NCBI RefSeq assembly: GCF_937910895.1
Contig: NZ_CALEMI010000051.1
Coordinates: 1 to 64,000, forward strand
Length of the DNA stretch: 64,000 nt
Source of the DNA: an uncultured Dokdonia sp.
GTDB taxonomy: Bacteria > Bacteroidota > Bacteroidia > Flavobacteriales > Flavobacteriaceae
Direction of reading: 5' to 3'
A model generated the notes under the pieces. It worked only from the letters and a program-made list of their open reading frames with translations, was not told the DNA's origin and made no database searches. Position 1 is the first letter of the stretch; every line of letters starts with the position of its first letter. A program made the translations under genes and the position numbers. This document shows, piece by piece, positions 42,726 to 52,067 of the stretch.

Positions 42726-43562
42726 TTAGGTTAATATTTCATTATTAAATATAGTCATCAATTTTCTTTGTTGAGGCCTCAACAAAGAAAATTGTTTTAT
42801 GAACTTTTCAGGGCTCATTCTTTGGTTATTGTTATGCAATCTTTTGTTGTTATAATTGTTCACTGCTTTGCTGACCATTCTTTTTAGTTGTCCAAAGTCT
42901 TTTGGCTTCCAATTATCTAGATATTCTTCTTTTATAGTTCTATTGATTCGTTCTGCATAGGCATTATCTTGAGCTGAGAGTGACATACTAATCTTACTTC
43001 CATTGCTCTTTAGAAGTGCTATATACTCCTTGTAAGTATATTGACTGCCTCTATCACTATGATGAATCAATGGAGCTTGATTTGTCTTTAAAGCCATATT
43101 GAGTGCGTCCATATTAGCTTTTGCTCTCATGTTGTCAGATACTTTATAACCTACAATCTTTTTTGTGTACACATCTATTATAAAGACAGCATAATAATGC
43201 CTGTTTCCAATAGGAATATAAGTGATATCAGACTGCCATATCATGGAAGGACGGTCAACTTGCATTCCCTTTATTAGGTTAGGATAATAGATTTTAGAGG
43301 CTATAGTGGTTTTTCTATAGTTCTTTTTACGTTTTAACCGATATCCTAATTCCATCATTAGTTCTATAAACCTATCTCTTCCAATAAAATTGGGATTCAG
43401 TGTATAGTACATTTTCTCCACCCCACAACCTGGATGTTCTTCTCGAAGCTCATCTGCTTCAAGGATCATCTGTTCTACTTTTGTGTCAAAAGCTTTTTGT
43501 CGCACACTGTATTGCACAACGCCTTGTTTACTCAAGCCAGCTTCTTTATAGAGCTTGTTCAT
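42726..43562 (-). CDS. IS3-family transposase OrfB
   Basis: A 278-residue integrase-core transposase. The catalytic triad is WQSDITYIP (first Asp), HHSDRGSQY (second Asp) and NAYAERINRTIKEEYL (Glu). An N-terminal HTH_21-type helix region (VEQMILEADELREEHPGCG) precedes it. It is probably made mainly as an OrfA-OrfB fusion by -1 frameshifting, because orfB is in the -1 frame of orfA and no stop separates them after the slip at the AAAAAG run near the orfA stop. Confidence 0.95.
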   Translation of the reverse strand: MNKLYKEAGLSKQGVVQYSVRQKAFDTKVEQMILEADELREEHPGCGVEKMYYTLNPNFIGRDRFIELMMELGYRLKRKKNYRKTTIASKIYYPNLIKGMQVDRPSMIWQSDITYIPIGNRHYYAVFIIDVYTKKIVGYKVSDNMRAKANMDALNMALKTNQAPLIHHSDRGSQYTYKEYIALLKSNGSKISMSLSAQDNAYAERINRTIKEEYLDNWKPKDFGQLKRMVSKAVNNYNNKRLHNNNQRMSPEKFIKQFSLLRPQQRKLMTIFNNEILT

Positions 43563-43570
43563 AGAAAAAC

Positions 43571-43969
43571 TTACTTTTTGTTTGTTTTTCCTGAACCAGT
43601 TGATTGTGGGGTGGCGTAATTTTTTTTGATGTCGATATTTAGTTCTTCTTTAGCAATCTCCATCATTTTCTCCAGATATTCAATCTTTATCTGTTTACGA
43701 CCTACGGCACTCTCTAACTCTTTAACACGAGCTTCTAGGGCTTTCATTTTTTTATTACTGCTGTCTTTCATCTCTACAATTCTAAATCCCTTTTCATTAA
43801 AGGTAGAAAATTTATAGATCCATTTATAAATTGTAGGATTGGAAACACCATGTAATCTTTCCAATTGATAAACACTGTACTTCCCACTTTCAAAATCATT
43901 AACAATCCTTTTCTTAAATTCTGTTGAGTATTGACGCTGTTTACGAACACTCCGTACGTTTGTTTTCAT
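43571..43969 (-). CDS. IS3-family OrfA (HTH protein)
   Basis: A 132-residue DNA-binding protein with a transposase-type HTH (STEFKKRIVNDFESGKYSVY, then LHGVSNPTIYKWI) and a coiled coil/leucine zipper (KKMKALEARVKELESAVGRK) typical of IS3 OrfA. The last codons hold a C-AAA-AAG-TAA string, a candidate frameshift site. It recognises the IS ends and dimerises the transposase. Confidence 0.93.
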   Translation of the reverse strand: MKTNVRSVRKQRQYSTEFKKRIVNDFESGKYSVYQLERLHGVSNPTIYKWIYKFSTFNEKGFRIVEMKDSSNKKMKALEARVKELESAVGRKQIKIEYLEKMMEIAKEELNIDIKKNYATPQSTGSGKTNKK

Positions 43970-44010
43970 AAGTTTTCACTTTAAAAGTGGTCAACCTATA
44001 TCAGGGACAT

Positions 44011-44433
44011 ACAGGAAGTTTGAAATTTTTTTTGCTGGCGCAAAATAGCTTGATGTTTTTACTTATAAAATCGAAGGTGACTGAGTGATTGTTTTAAGCA
44101 AATTGTGTCGTACTGATATTGTATAAGTATATATAAAACAACGACTTAACAAACTAAAAGTAAATTAGAATTGAGTTTTCCCTCTAGGAAGAGGGGATTA
44201 AGGGGGGTGTTTTACAATCGCTCATACTAAATACTCAAAATACCCCAATCAAAAATAGAGTACTACTCTATTTTTGATTTGATGTTTACAGTAGAACGGC
44301 TGAGTGATTTACTAAAAATAAATTGCGTTGCACTGAACTTGTTGAAGTGTACCTAAGTACCGACTTACATACCACCAACAAAAAAATGCCACTCGTAAGA
44401 ATGGCATTTTTTATTGTATATCTTAATTAGAAA
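44011..44433. other. Intergenic region after the IS
   Basis: It holds the second half of the split GTAGCTGG-type array (44,011-44,050), a CCCTCTAGG-type element (44,177-44,213), an AAAAATAGAGTACTACTCTA palindrome (44,254-44,275), a CACTGAACTTGTTGAAGTG motif (44,333-44,351) and the terminator of the OmpH gene. Confidence 0.6.
44385..44414 (-). terminator. OmpH gene terminator
   Basis: AAAAAATGCCA and TGGCATTTTTT form an 11-bp stem 20 bp past the stop codon, with T runs in both directions. Confidence 0.85.
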
Positions 44434-44946
44434 TTACTCTACCGTAATCCCCATTTTAGCTAATACTTTTACTGTAATATCGTGTGCAGGATCTACATAC
44501 GCAAGGTTGTTATTGTTTCCAATGTTTAGGATTTGAGTGTACCCCAACTCTTTAGCAATAATGGCAACGTTATCACCAATTTTTTTGTAAAGTGGTCGTA
44601 ATAATTCTTCTTGCTTTAATTGTACGAGTTGTGATCCGTTGTTACGGAACTTTGCAATGTCGCTTTCTAAACCAGAAAGTTCCTGTTGTTTTGCTGTTTT
44701 CTCAGCTTGTGTCATTGTTTCAAATGAAGCTTCGGCAGCTTTGTATACTTTGTCGTAGTTGTCTAATTTTTCTTTAAGTTGTTTTTCAAGGTCTTGATTA
44801 TAGACCTTCAATGCATCTTGAGCTCCTGCAAGTTCAGGCATTTTTGATAAGGTAAAATCAGCGTCTACGGTACCTACTTTTGTTGTTTGTGCATAGGTAG
44901 TTGCTGTAAATAAGGCTACAAATGCGATAAGTATCATGTTCTTCAT
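44434..44946 (-). CDS. OmpH/Skp-like periplasmic chaperone
   Basis: A 170-residue exported protein with a signal peptide (ending TTYAQ, residue 20). The mature part has a short beta start (KVGTVDADFTL) and a long coiled coil (about 45-125, LEKQLKEKLDNYDKVYKAAE and on), then a beta end. This is the Skp jellyfish layout; the family keeps unfolded outer-membrane proteins soluble in the periplasm. The gene is alone and is preceded by a TATATTTG box 38 bp upstream (44,985-44,992). Confidence 0.9.
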   Translation of the reverse strand: MKNMILIAFVALFTATTYAQTTKVGTVDADFTLSKMPELAGAQDALKVYNQDLEKQLKEKLDNYDKVYKAAEASFETMTQAEKTAKQQELSGLESDIAKFRNNGSQLVQLKQEELLRPLYKKIGDNVAIIAKELGYTQILNIGNNNNLAYVDPAHDITVKVLAKMGITVE

Positions 44947-44984
44947 TGTGTATTGTTTTTTTAGTTTTTTGAGTATTGCGCGTG

Positions 44985-44992
44985 CAAATATA
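44985..44992 (-). promoter_or_regulatory. Predicted -7 box of the OmpH gene
   Basis: TATATTTG on the minus strand fits the Bacteroidota consensus TAnnTTTG, 38 bp before the start. No well-placed -33 TTG was identified. Confidence 0.35.
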
Positions 44993-45023
44993 TGAGATAG
45001 AAACCAATATCTGTGCCGAACTA

Positions 45024-45263
45024 TTATTTTTCAGTATATACTTGTCCGCGGTGAGGTTTTAAAGCATCTCTTACTGGTTTCATTTCATCTTCTCTTACAA
45101 CAAGATAGGCGATGCTATGGAGTTCGCTAAGATCTTCTACACCTGTGGTTTGGGTGGTTAACGCTTTCGCGAAAGCGTACTCTTTCAGATGTTTTTCGTG
45201 ATGAACTGCGGTTTGTGCTGCGCCAGGTCCTCTAAAATCCCAAATCAGTTTTAACAGTCTCAT
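45024..45263 (-). CDS. Conserved-looking small protein co-transcribed with purB
   Basis: A 79-residue soluble protein (MRLLKLIWDFRGPGAAQT, then HHEKHLKEY) with two His near residue 22. It starts inside the purB stop (TAATG, 1-bp overlap) and is therefore translated with it. I have seen this type as a hypothetical protein in flavobacteria, but can give no function. A CGCTTTCGCGAAAGCG copy encodes AFAKA at about residue 30. Confidence 0.75.
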   Translation of the reverse strand: MRLLKLIWDFRGPGAAQTAVHHEKHLKEYAFAKALTTQTTGVEDLSELHSIAYLVVREDEMKPVRDALKPHRGQVYTEK

Positions 45264-46606
45264 TAAATTCCTGTATAGTTATCTGGTGTAATTGCTTTTA
45301 ATTCTCCTTTAATAGATTCACTGACTTCTAAAGTTTCTATAAAAGAAGCGATAGATTCTTGTGTGATCCGCTCATTAACACGGGTTAATTGTTTTAAAGT
45401 TTCATACGGATTTGGATAGGCTTCCCGACGAAGAATTGTCTGAATAGCTTCGGCAACAACCGCCCAGTTATTTTCTAAATCTTGTGCTATTTTTTGCTCG
45501 TTAAGGAGTAATTTGTTTAACCCTTTGAGCGTCGATAGCAATCCTATCATGGTATGACCTATCGGAACACCAATGTTACGTAATACGGTACTATCGGTAA
45601 GGTCACGTTGTAATCTTGAGATAGGAAGTTTTGCAGAGAGGTGTTCAAAAATAGCATTGGCGATTCCTAAATTTCCTTCACTGTTTTCAAAATCAATGGG
45701 ATTTACTTTGTGTGGCATCGCACTAGATCCGACTTCTCCTTCTTTAATTTTCTGCTTGAAGTAGTCCATCGAGATATAGGTCCAGAAATCACGATTTAAA
45801 TCGATGATAATGGTATTGATGCGTTTTAATCCATCAAAAAGGGCTGCCATGTGATCGTAATGTTCGATCTGCGTGGTAGGGAAGGAGTGGTGTAACTTTA
45901 AGGTATCGTGTACAAAGTCGTGTCCAAACCGCTTCCAATCTACCATTGGGTAGGCTACTTTATGGGCATTGAAATTTCCTGTAGCACCACCAAATTTTGC
46001 GGCACTCGGGATATCATTTAATAGATTGAGTTGCTCTTCGATACGTACGACAAAGACTTCAATTTCTTTTCCTAAACGGGTAGGAGAGGCAGGTTGCCCA
46101 TGCGTACGTGCTAATAATGAAATGGATGCCCACTCATCTACCAGTTGTTTTAAGTGGTCTACCACTTCTAGTAACTGTGGGATGTAGACTTGGTTTACAG
46201 CATCCTTCAAACTCATAGGGATGGCTGTATTGTTAATGTCTTGTGAGGTTAATCCGAAGTGGATAAACTCTTTGTAGTCTGCAAGGTCTAGATCATCAAA
46301 TTTTTGTTTGATAAAATATTCGACGGCTTTTACATCATGATTGGTAATCTTCTCAATGTCCTTGATGGCTTGTGCATCTTGGGTAGTAAAGTCGAGGTAT
46401 ATTTCGCGCAAAGCGATATAAGAATGCTTATCAATGCCTTCTAATTGTGGCAGTGGTAGTTCACAGAGTGCAATGAAGTATTCTATTTCTATTTTAACTC
46501 GGTATTTTATAAGGGCTTCTTCTGAGAAGAAAGGTACAAGCGATTCGGTTTTTGAGGCATAACGGCCATCAATAGGTGAAATAGCGTGTAATGGTGACAA
46601 TGACAT
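45263..46606 (-). CDS. purB: Adenylosuccinate lyase
   Basis: This cytosolic enzyme makes AMP from adenylosuccinate and also acts on SAICAR in purine synthesis. The 447-residue protein has the fumarase-superfamily signature SSAMPHKVNPIDFEN (about 292-306), an N-terminal SPLHAISPIDGRY start and the RTHGQPASPT segment with the catalytic His. The length is normal. A TATCTTTG box (46,632-46,639) lies 25 bp upstream. It is followed by the 79-aa gene. Confidence 0.97.
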   Translation of the reverse strand: MSLSPLHAISPIDGRYASKTESLVPFFSEEALIKYRVKIEIEYFIALCELPLPQLEGIDKHSYIALREIYLDFTTQDAQAIKDIEKITNHDVKAVEYFIKQKFDDLDLADYKEFIHFGLTSQDINNTAIPMSLKDAVNQVYIPQLLEVVDHLKQLVDEWASISLLARTHGQPASPTRLGKEIEVFVVRIEEQLNLLNDIPSAAKFGGATGNFNAHKVAYPMVDWKRFGHDFVHDTLKLHHSFPTTQIEHYDHMAALFDGLKRINTIIIDLNRDFWTYISMDYFKQKIKEGEVGSSAMPHKVNPIDFENSEGNLGIANAIFEHLSAKLPISRLQRDLTDSTVLRNIGVPIGHTMIGLLSTLKGLNKLLLNEQKIAQDLENNWAVVAEAIQTILRREAYPNPYETLKQLTRVNERITQESIASFIETLEVSESIKGELKAITPDNYTGI

Positions 46607-46631
46607 AAGATTGTGCTTTATGAATAAGGGG

Positions 46632-46665
46632 GCAAAGATAAAAAAACCAACCTAGTTGTATGGCA
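46632..46665 (-). promoter_or_regulatory. Predicted purB promoter
   Basis: TATCTTTG (46,632-46,639, minus strand) is preceded by TTG (46,663-46,665) with a 23-bp spacer; both match the flavobacterial consensus. Confidence 0.4.
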
Positions 46666-46678
46666 ATGATTGGGAATA

Positions 46679-46711
46679 AAAAAAGGATGTAGCACCACGC
46701 ACATCCTTTTT
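46679..46711 (-). terminator. Terminator downstream of the kelch-like gene
   Basis: AAAAAGGATGT and ACATCCTTTTT form an 11-bp stem with T runs, about 170 bp downstream of the kelch-like lipoprotein gene and upstream of purB. Confidence 0.75.
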
Positions 46712-46880
46712 CTGCTTATACCGAGATCCTGTAATACATTTTTTTACAGAATTTGGGTTTTATAAGTACAAGTATATCCAATGAGAATAGCTTACAGCTG
46801 GTGTTTTCTTTTTTAGATTTCCAGTAGCAGGAATCAACACAGCGAGTACTTTTATAAGAATTAAATTTTTATATTATCGA

Positions 46881-48314
46881 TTAATTTAAAGCACCTTCCA
46901 TAATAGAGATTCCAAAAAGATTAGTTGTTCCAGGCGTTTGAATCGCAAAGTAGATTTTAGAATTTGAAACGGTCATTTCTCTCATAATCATATTGTTAGG
47001 TAATAGATTTGCGATGTCAATTTCTTGAAAACTAGTATCTAACGTATTGTATACTGTGAGGTAGTTGGTTGCTGCTTGCCCCGGTCCGTTGTATTTACGA
47101 CCCGCGATATATAGAAGGTTTTCATATCTAGTCGTAAATGTTCTTATTAAACTTGCTGGTAATGCTATCACCTGAGTACTCATATCAGAAAGATCATAGG
47201 TAACAATTTCATCATAGGTAATAATATCTCCTTGATCACTAAATTTAAAACCTCCTACAACATATAGTTCATTATTAATAATTTCTGCACCTACACTTGC
47301 CTTTTCTTCTTGCATTGTTAAGACTTGTGAAAATGAAGTGTCTCCAACGTTTAATAGACTTACGGCATCAAGCCCAAATCCATTGTATCCGCCAATTTTA
47401 TAAATCTCATTTTCAATGGCAACTGTTCTGAAGTCAAATTCTCCATTAAAATTAGAAAGTATCGTTGTCTGCGGATTACCTGAAAGATCAAGATTACTTT
47501 GACTCACTTCACTACTAGAAATTGTCATAATTTGATCACCTACAAAAGCGAGTTGTTGCGCGACATAATCACCTCCTGTGGTCACTTGACTGACACTACT
47601 TCCGTCTCCAAGTGCGTATTTAATAAGCTGTTGTTCATTTTGTTCCTTCCTATTAGTCATATACAAGCTTTGTGTCGCAAATGAATACTTCATATCTAAG
47701 ACGGGCTGACTGGCTTCAAAACTGAATACTTCTGTTAACGACGGTATGCTTGTAGGAGATACTTCGTAATCTGCTGTTGTCTTTTCTGAAAGTGTAAAAA
47801 CCATTGATATTCCGTTTTCAAATTCTTGCAAGCCCGTGATGGTTTGATCATTTTCGTTATAAGAAAAACGATATCGACTGGCATCTACAAATTGATATTC
47901 TCCTGTATCTTCATAATTGAGTGTTGTCTCGATAGGAGCGACTCTCACATCACTTTTAAGTTCTTGTGAGGTTGGCGCGGCATAGTTAATACGATAGCCT
48001 CTGCGATGTCTTAGTTGAATACTCGTATCTGTATTTGTGGAAAAAATAAATTCATCATCTTCCATACTATACAATGCTAGGACATCAGTTACTAAAGATC
48101 CATTTGTAATTTGAGCATTGTCTATTTTCCAAGTTTTTTCACTTCCATCAGTCATCGCATTAATCGTAGCGATGATGTCTAGATTTTCTTCTTCCTCTTC
48201 CATTTCTTCTTCAGAAACAGGAGGTGGAGTTGTATCGTCATCGGTTTGACAGCTGTAAAAGCTGGATGCTATTAGTAAAAGACTTGCGAAGTATATAATC
48301 GGTTTTTTCATCAT
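46881..48314 (-). CDS. Kelch-like beta-propeller lipoprotein
   Basis: A 477-residue exported protein with a lipobox (SSFYSC, lipid Cys about 21), a Thr/Pro/Glu-rich linker, a lipocalin-like beta region (about 50-175) and a propeller-like second half with kelch signs: EIYKIGGYNGFGLDAV, NELYVVGGFKF and LLYIAGRKYNGPG. It is likely outer-membrane anchored and binds something at the surface. No enzyme motif was seen. It stands alone. Confidence 0.8.
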   Translation of the reverse strand: MMKKPIIYFASLLLIASSFYSCQTDDDTTPPPVSEEEMEEEEENLDIIATINAMTDGSEKTWKIDNAQITNGSLVTDVLALYSMEDDEFIFSTNTDTSIQLRHRRGYRINYAAPTSQELKSDVRVAPIETTLNYEDTGEYQFVDASRYRFSYNENDQTITGLQEFENGISMVFTLSEKTTADYEVSPTSIPSLTEVFSFEASQPVLDMKYSFATQSLYMTNRKEQNEQQLIKYALGDGSSVSQVTTGGDYVAQQLAFVGDQIMTISSSEVSQSNLDLSGNPQTTILSNFNGEFDFRTVAIENEIYKIGGYNGFGLDAVSLLNVGDTSFSQVLTMQEEKASVGAEIINNELYVVGGFKFSDQGDIITYDEIVTYDLSDMSTQVIALPASLIRTFTTRYENLLYIAGRKYNGPGQAATNYLTVYNTLDTSFQEIDIANLLPNNMIMREMTVSNSKIYFAIQTPGTTNLFGISIMEGALN

Positions 48315-48414
48315 CTGTTTTTTTAATTAGTGTATACTTACTAATCTGTGATGATAAAGAAAGGTTGCGTACTTAGTGCAAAATAGTTTTAAAAGAGATA
48401 GTGATTGGTGAGCG

Positions 48415-49755
48415 TTATATAAGCCCTTTTGCTTTGATCTCTAGGTACTTGTTAATAGTATTTACGGTAAGGTCTTCGGGTTTGGTGAGAATGGTCTGAA
48501 TCCCATATTTCTTTAGCGTTTTGACCATGACCTTCTTATCATAGTCTGCTTTTTGAGCCATGGTTTTATGATAGACTTCGGCAAGATCATCTGTTTGGGT
48601 ATCTAATAAGGTATCTAACTCTGTGTTCTGAAAAAAGATAACCACCAATACATGCTTTCGCGAAAGCGCTTTTAAATAAATGAGTTGCCGTTCTAATGCC
48701 GAGATATGTTCGAAATTAGTGTATAAAAGTAATAAGCTCCGCTGTGTTACTTTGCGTTTTACTTGTGCATATAGCGTTCCAAAATCACCGTCTAAAAACT
48801 TCGTATTGATATTATAAAGTACCTCTAAAATGGTATTGAGATGCGTTTTTTTACTACTCGCAGGAACGTGATTTTTAATTTTCTCAGAAAAGGTAAGAAG
48901 CCCTACTTTGTCTTTTTTCTTTAACGCAATATTAGAAAATGCCAACGTACTATTGATAGCATAATCCAGTAATGTCAAGCCTTTAAAAGGCATTTTCATC
49001 ACGCGACTGGCATCGATAATGGTGTAAATAGGTTGTGATTTTTCGTCTTGAAACTGGTTGACCATCAAACTCGCTTGTTTTGCCGTCGCTTTCCAGTTAA
49101 TGGTACGTACATCATCGCCTAACACATAGTCTTTAATTTGTTCAAACTCCATCGTATGTCCGATACGACGAATCTTTTTCATCCCGTACATCGTCAGTCT
49201 GTTATCCAACGCAAGAAATGAATATTTCTTCATTTGAATAAATGACGGATAGACTTTGACCATTTGATCTTTCTCAAAGCGATACCTTCGTTTAACAAGA
49301 CCAATACGGCTACTTACATAGAGATTAAGATGTCCAAACACATATTCACCACGCTCTACAGGGCGTAACTTATAGGTGTATTCCTGCATTGATTTTGCAG
49401 GCAGTTGTAGTGTTTTTTTAAAATCTCTCTTTTGAAACTGCACAGGAATTTCGTCAATAATATCCACCGTTACTTTAAAAGGATATTTATTTTGAATGCT
49501 TACCGTGAGTTCATTAACATCACTATTCGAAAATTTTTCAGGGAGTAATCGTTGAGCTTTGATATGTTCGCTTCCGCGAAAAAGTACCAAGCAATCCATA
49601 AAAAATAGAACAGCGAGTCCTAGGGCTAAGAGCCCTGCAATAGGAAATAGCGCATGGAACCAATACGAAAGTAGATAACAAACACCTATTCCAGTTAAGG
49701 CATAGAAAATCCTGTTGCCAATGAATAAAGATTTTATAAAACGGATGAGTGCCAA
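48415..49755 (-). CDS. DUF58-family protein
   Basis: A 446-residue protein with two N-terminal TM helices (about 15-52), a beta-rich region (about 75-165), and a C-terminal VWA-like half starting with the DUF58 hallmark RTINWKATAKQASLMVNQF and IYTIIDASRVM. It is part of the MoxR/DUF58 pair (1 bp apart). MoxR-type AAA ATPases and VWA-like partners act as chaperone-like remodelling systems. A GCTTTCGCGAAAGCGC copy lies at about 48,654. Confidence 0.92.
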   Translation of the reverse strand: MALIRFIKSLFIGNRIFYALTGIGVCYLLSYWFHALFPIAGLLALGLAVLFFMDCLVLFRGSEHIKAQRLLPEKFSNSDVNELTVSIQNKYPFKVTVDIIDEIPVQFQKRDFKKTLQLPAKSMQEYTYKLRPVERGEYVFGHLNLYVSSRIGLVKRRYRFEKDQMVKVYPSFIQMKKYSFLALDNRLTMYGMKKIRRIGHTMEFEQIKDYVLGDDVRTINWKATAKQASLMVNQFQDEKSQPIYTIIDASRVMKMPFKGLTLLDYAINSTLAFSNIALKKKDKVGLLTFSEKIKNHVPASSKKTHLNTILEVLYNINTKFLDGDFGTLYAQVKRKVTQRSLLLLYTNFEHISALERQLIYLKALSRKHVLVVIFFQNTELDTLLDTQTDDLAEVYHKTMAQKADYDKKVMVKTLKKYGIQTILTKPEDLTVNTINKYLEIKAKGLI

Positions 49756-49756
49756 T

Positions 49757-50848
49757 CTATCTTGGGATTTCTATGGATTGTACAATCATATCAATGACTT
49801 GTTCTGCAGTCATACCTTCCATTTCTCTTTCTGGAGATACAATCACACGGTGACGCATCACAGGTGTTACCGAACGTTTTACATCTTCTGGAATTACAAA
49901 GTCACGTCCAGCGATGGCTGCAAATGCTTTGGATGCATTCATAATCGCAAGCGAAGCACGTGGCGAACCTCCTAAATATAAATGCGGATGCTTACGAGAT
50001 TTGATGACAATCTCTGCAATGTAATTCAGAATCTTTTCTTCGATCATCACCGTTTGCGTCTGCTCTCTAAACGTTGTTAGCTTTTGAGGATTCAATACCG
50101 CATTAATGGTATCTTTTGCAATCACACCTTTGCGATCATGATGGCTTTGTAGGATCGTAATTTCCTGATCTAAAGATGGATAGTCTACTTTGATTTTAAA
50201 TAGAAAGCGGTCTAACTGTGCTTCGGGAAGGGCATAAGTACCTTCTTGTTCTATAGGGTTTTGTGTTGCCAGTACCATAAATGGTGGTGGCATAGGATAG
50301 CGTGTACCGTCAATAGTGATTTGGCGTTCTTCCATCACTTCAAAAAGGGCTGCTTGTGTTTTGGCAGGGGCACGGTTAATCTCATCGATCAATACGATAT
50401 TAGAGAAAATAGGCCCTTTTTTAAACTCAAATTCGCTGGTTTTCATATTAAGAATCGACGTTCCTAATACATCACTTGGCATTAAGTCTGGTGTAAATTG
50501 CAAACGACTGAATTCTGTATCGATTGTCTTCGCAAATAACTTTGCAGTGACTGTTTTTGCAATCCCAGGGACACCTTCTATCAACACGTGACCATCAGAA
50601 AGCAGTGCCACAATAAGAAGCTCTATAAATTCTGATTGCCCTACAATAATTTTGGCAAGCTCCTCTCGGATATGATTTGCTGCATTGCGTAATTCTTCTA
50701 ACGGAATCCTGTTTGTAAACGTAAGATCTTCTTGCGTATTGGTAGTGTCCTCTATGATTTCTTCTGGAGTTGCCGAAGGAATATCTCGTGGTAATGGCGT
50801 ATTTTCCTTTCCGTCTTCTGGTACTCCAGTTCCTGTTACGTCGTCCAT
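49757..50848 (-). CDS. MoxR-type AAA+ ATPase
   Basis: A 363-residue ATPase with Walker A EGVPGIAKT (91-99), Walker B IVLIDEINRAPAK, and sensor ATQNPIEQEGTYALPEAQLD. An N-terminal acidic extension of about 45 residues is present. MoxR proteins hydrolyse ATP to remodel partner proteins; the adjacent DUF58 protein is the usual partner. It sits in the middle of the conserved flavobacterial cluster, 1 bp from its neighbours, so translation is coupled. Confidence 0.95.
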   Translation of the reverse strand: MDDVTGTGVPEDGKENTPLPRDIPSATPEEIIEDTTNTQEDLTFTNRIPLEELRNAANHIREELAKIIVGQSEFIELLIVALLSDGHVLIEGVPGIAKTVTAKLFAKTIDTEFSRLQFTPDLMPSDVLGTSILNMKTSEFEFKKGPIFSNIVLIDEINRAPAKTQAALFEVMEERQITIDGTRYPMPPPFMVLATQNPIEQEGTYALPEAQLDRFLFKIKVDYPSLDQEITILQSHHDRKGVIAKDTINAVLNPQKLTTFREQTQTVMIEEKILNYIAEIVIKSRKHPHLYLGGSPRASLAIMNASKAFAAIAGRDFVIPEDVKRSVTPVMRHRVIVSPEREMEGMTAEQVIDMIVQSIEIPR

Positions 50849-50849
50849 A

Positions 50850-52067
50850 TTATGTTGTTTTAAAAGCTTCTATGAGCTTATTTAGTTTTAATAATTCTTC
50901 TTGTGTAATGGGATATTTTTGACTGATGGAGGTAATATAATCCATGAGTCTTTTAGTCTCTTCTTGTGTATTATCAGATTTTGAGGCGAGGCGTTCTATA
51001 AAATCAAGACCTCTATCTGCGGTTTCCATCAGGTATTCTTCTCTGATGTACTCCATAAAGTGATTGATCTGGTGTAGAGCAATACTTTTATGGTCTTGCT
51101 TCTCAAAGTACATTCCCGCAATGGTCTTTGTAAAAGCCAATGTTTGATTCGGCAATGGTTTTATAATGGGGATGGCTCTTTGTTTGCGTTTCCCTTCAAA
51201 AAATACCCAAAGAATAACACCGATCACCAACATATAATACGCCCATTTAAGATAGCGGTTTTTGAAAAGCATATATAATGGAGAGGTATTAATAGTCTTT
51301 CCATTTTTGTAATGGTTATCCCAAAAGATAGGAACATCATCTGGTATATATCGTAATGCAGCTTCTGTATAGGCATAGTTTTCTTGATCAAGCATAAAAT
51401 AATTTGTAAACACATCTGGCATTAGATGTAATACAATGGTACCTTCTCCAAAACTTTGCTTGATAAAATGAACTTTCGGTTCTTTAAGGGTTAATGAGTC
51501 ATCATTTCTCATATAATCATAAGCTCCTAAGACAACCGTTTTGAGGGTATCTATTTCATGAAAGTAGATGGTTTGGATATTCAAATCAAATAGATACGGT
51601 TGTTCTTTTTTAAGTGTTGGATTCACGAGTTCTAGGAGCGGTGGTTTTCTATCAATATTATCTAGTTGATAGAAGCTTTTGGTATCCAAAGACAAGGTGT
51701 CTAATAGCGTACTTCCAATCCCTCTTGCACCTATATAAAGTGTATTACCACGCGATACCCAGTCTAAAAGTTGTATTGACTCCGCTTCATCAAAATTGAT
51801 ATAATCATTCACAAAAAAGTAGGTGCCTTTCTGATGGTTACTATCTGCTAGAAACTCATAAGGTGGTTGTGAGATTTCTTTAAAACTATCTTCTGTTCGC
51901 GTTTCTTTTAACGTATTGTAGAGGACAAAAGAGCCATAAGGGATTTTGTCCTTTTTTGCATAACTAGCAAACCAGTTGACAGGATCTTTCTGACTAGACT
52001 CTAAGTATACGAGTAACGCGAGTACAATCAATAATACGCCAGCAAGTATTTTTAATTTATTGCTCAT
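50850..52067 (-). CDS. DUF4350-type membrane protein
   Basis: A 405-residue protein with an N-terminal TM helix (about 5-22), a periplasmic domain (about 25-260), a second TM (about 275-293, YYMLVIGVILWVFF) and a cytoplasmic tail. The order and neighbours fit DUF4350 proteins found between DUF4129 and MoxR genes. It overlaps the DUF4129 gene by 4 bp. No enzymatic motif was seen; it probably forms a membrane part of the MoxR/DUF58 system. Confidence 0.85.
   Translation of the reverse strand: MSNKLKILAGVLLIVLALLVYLESSQKDPVNWFASYAKKDKIPYGSFVLYNTLKETRTEDSFKEISQPPYEFLADSNHQKGTYFFVNDYINFDEAESIQLLDWVSRGNTLYIGARGIGSTLLDTLSLDTKSFYQLDNIDRKPPLLELVNPTLKKEQPYLFDLNIQTIYFHEIDTLKTVVLGAYDYMRNDDSLTLKEPKVHFIKQSFGEGTIVLHLMPDVFTNYFMLDQENYAYTEAALRYIPDDVPIFWDNHYKNGKTINTSPLYMLFKNRYLKWAYYMLVIGVILWVFFEGKRKQRAIPIIKPLPNQTLAFTKTIAGMYFEKQDHKSIALHQINHFMEYIREEYLMETADRGLDFIERLASKSDNTQEETKRLMDYITSISQKYPITQEELLKLNKLIEAFKTT

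Larger units (their letters stand above)
42703..44007 (-). mobile_element. IS3-family insertion sequence
   Basis: A complete 1,305-bp element. Ends are inverted repeats (TCCCTGATATA then GTTGACC with one mismatch) and the flanks carry a 3-bp duplication CAT at 42,700-42,702 and 44,008-44,010. It contains orfA (43,571-43,969) and orfB (42,726-43,562). The 3-bp target duplication and DDE orfB fit the IS3 family. It lies in intergenic repeat DNA and breaks no gene. Confidence 0.93.
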
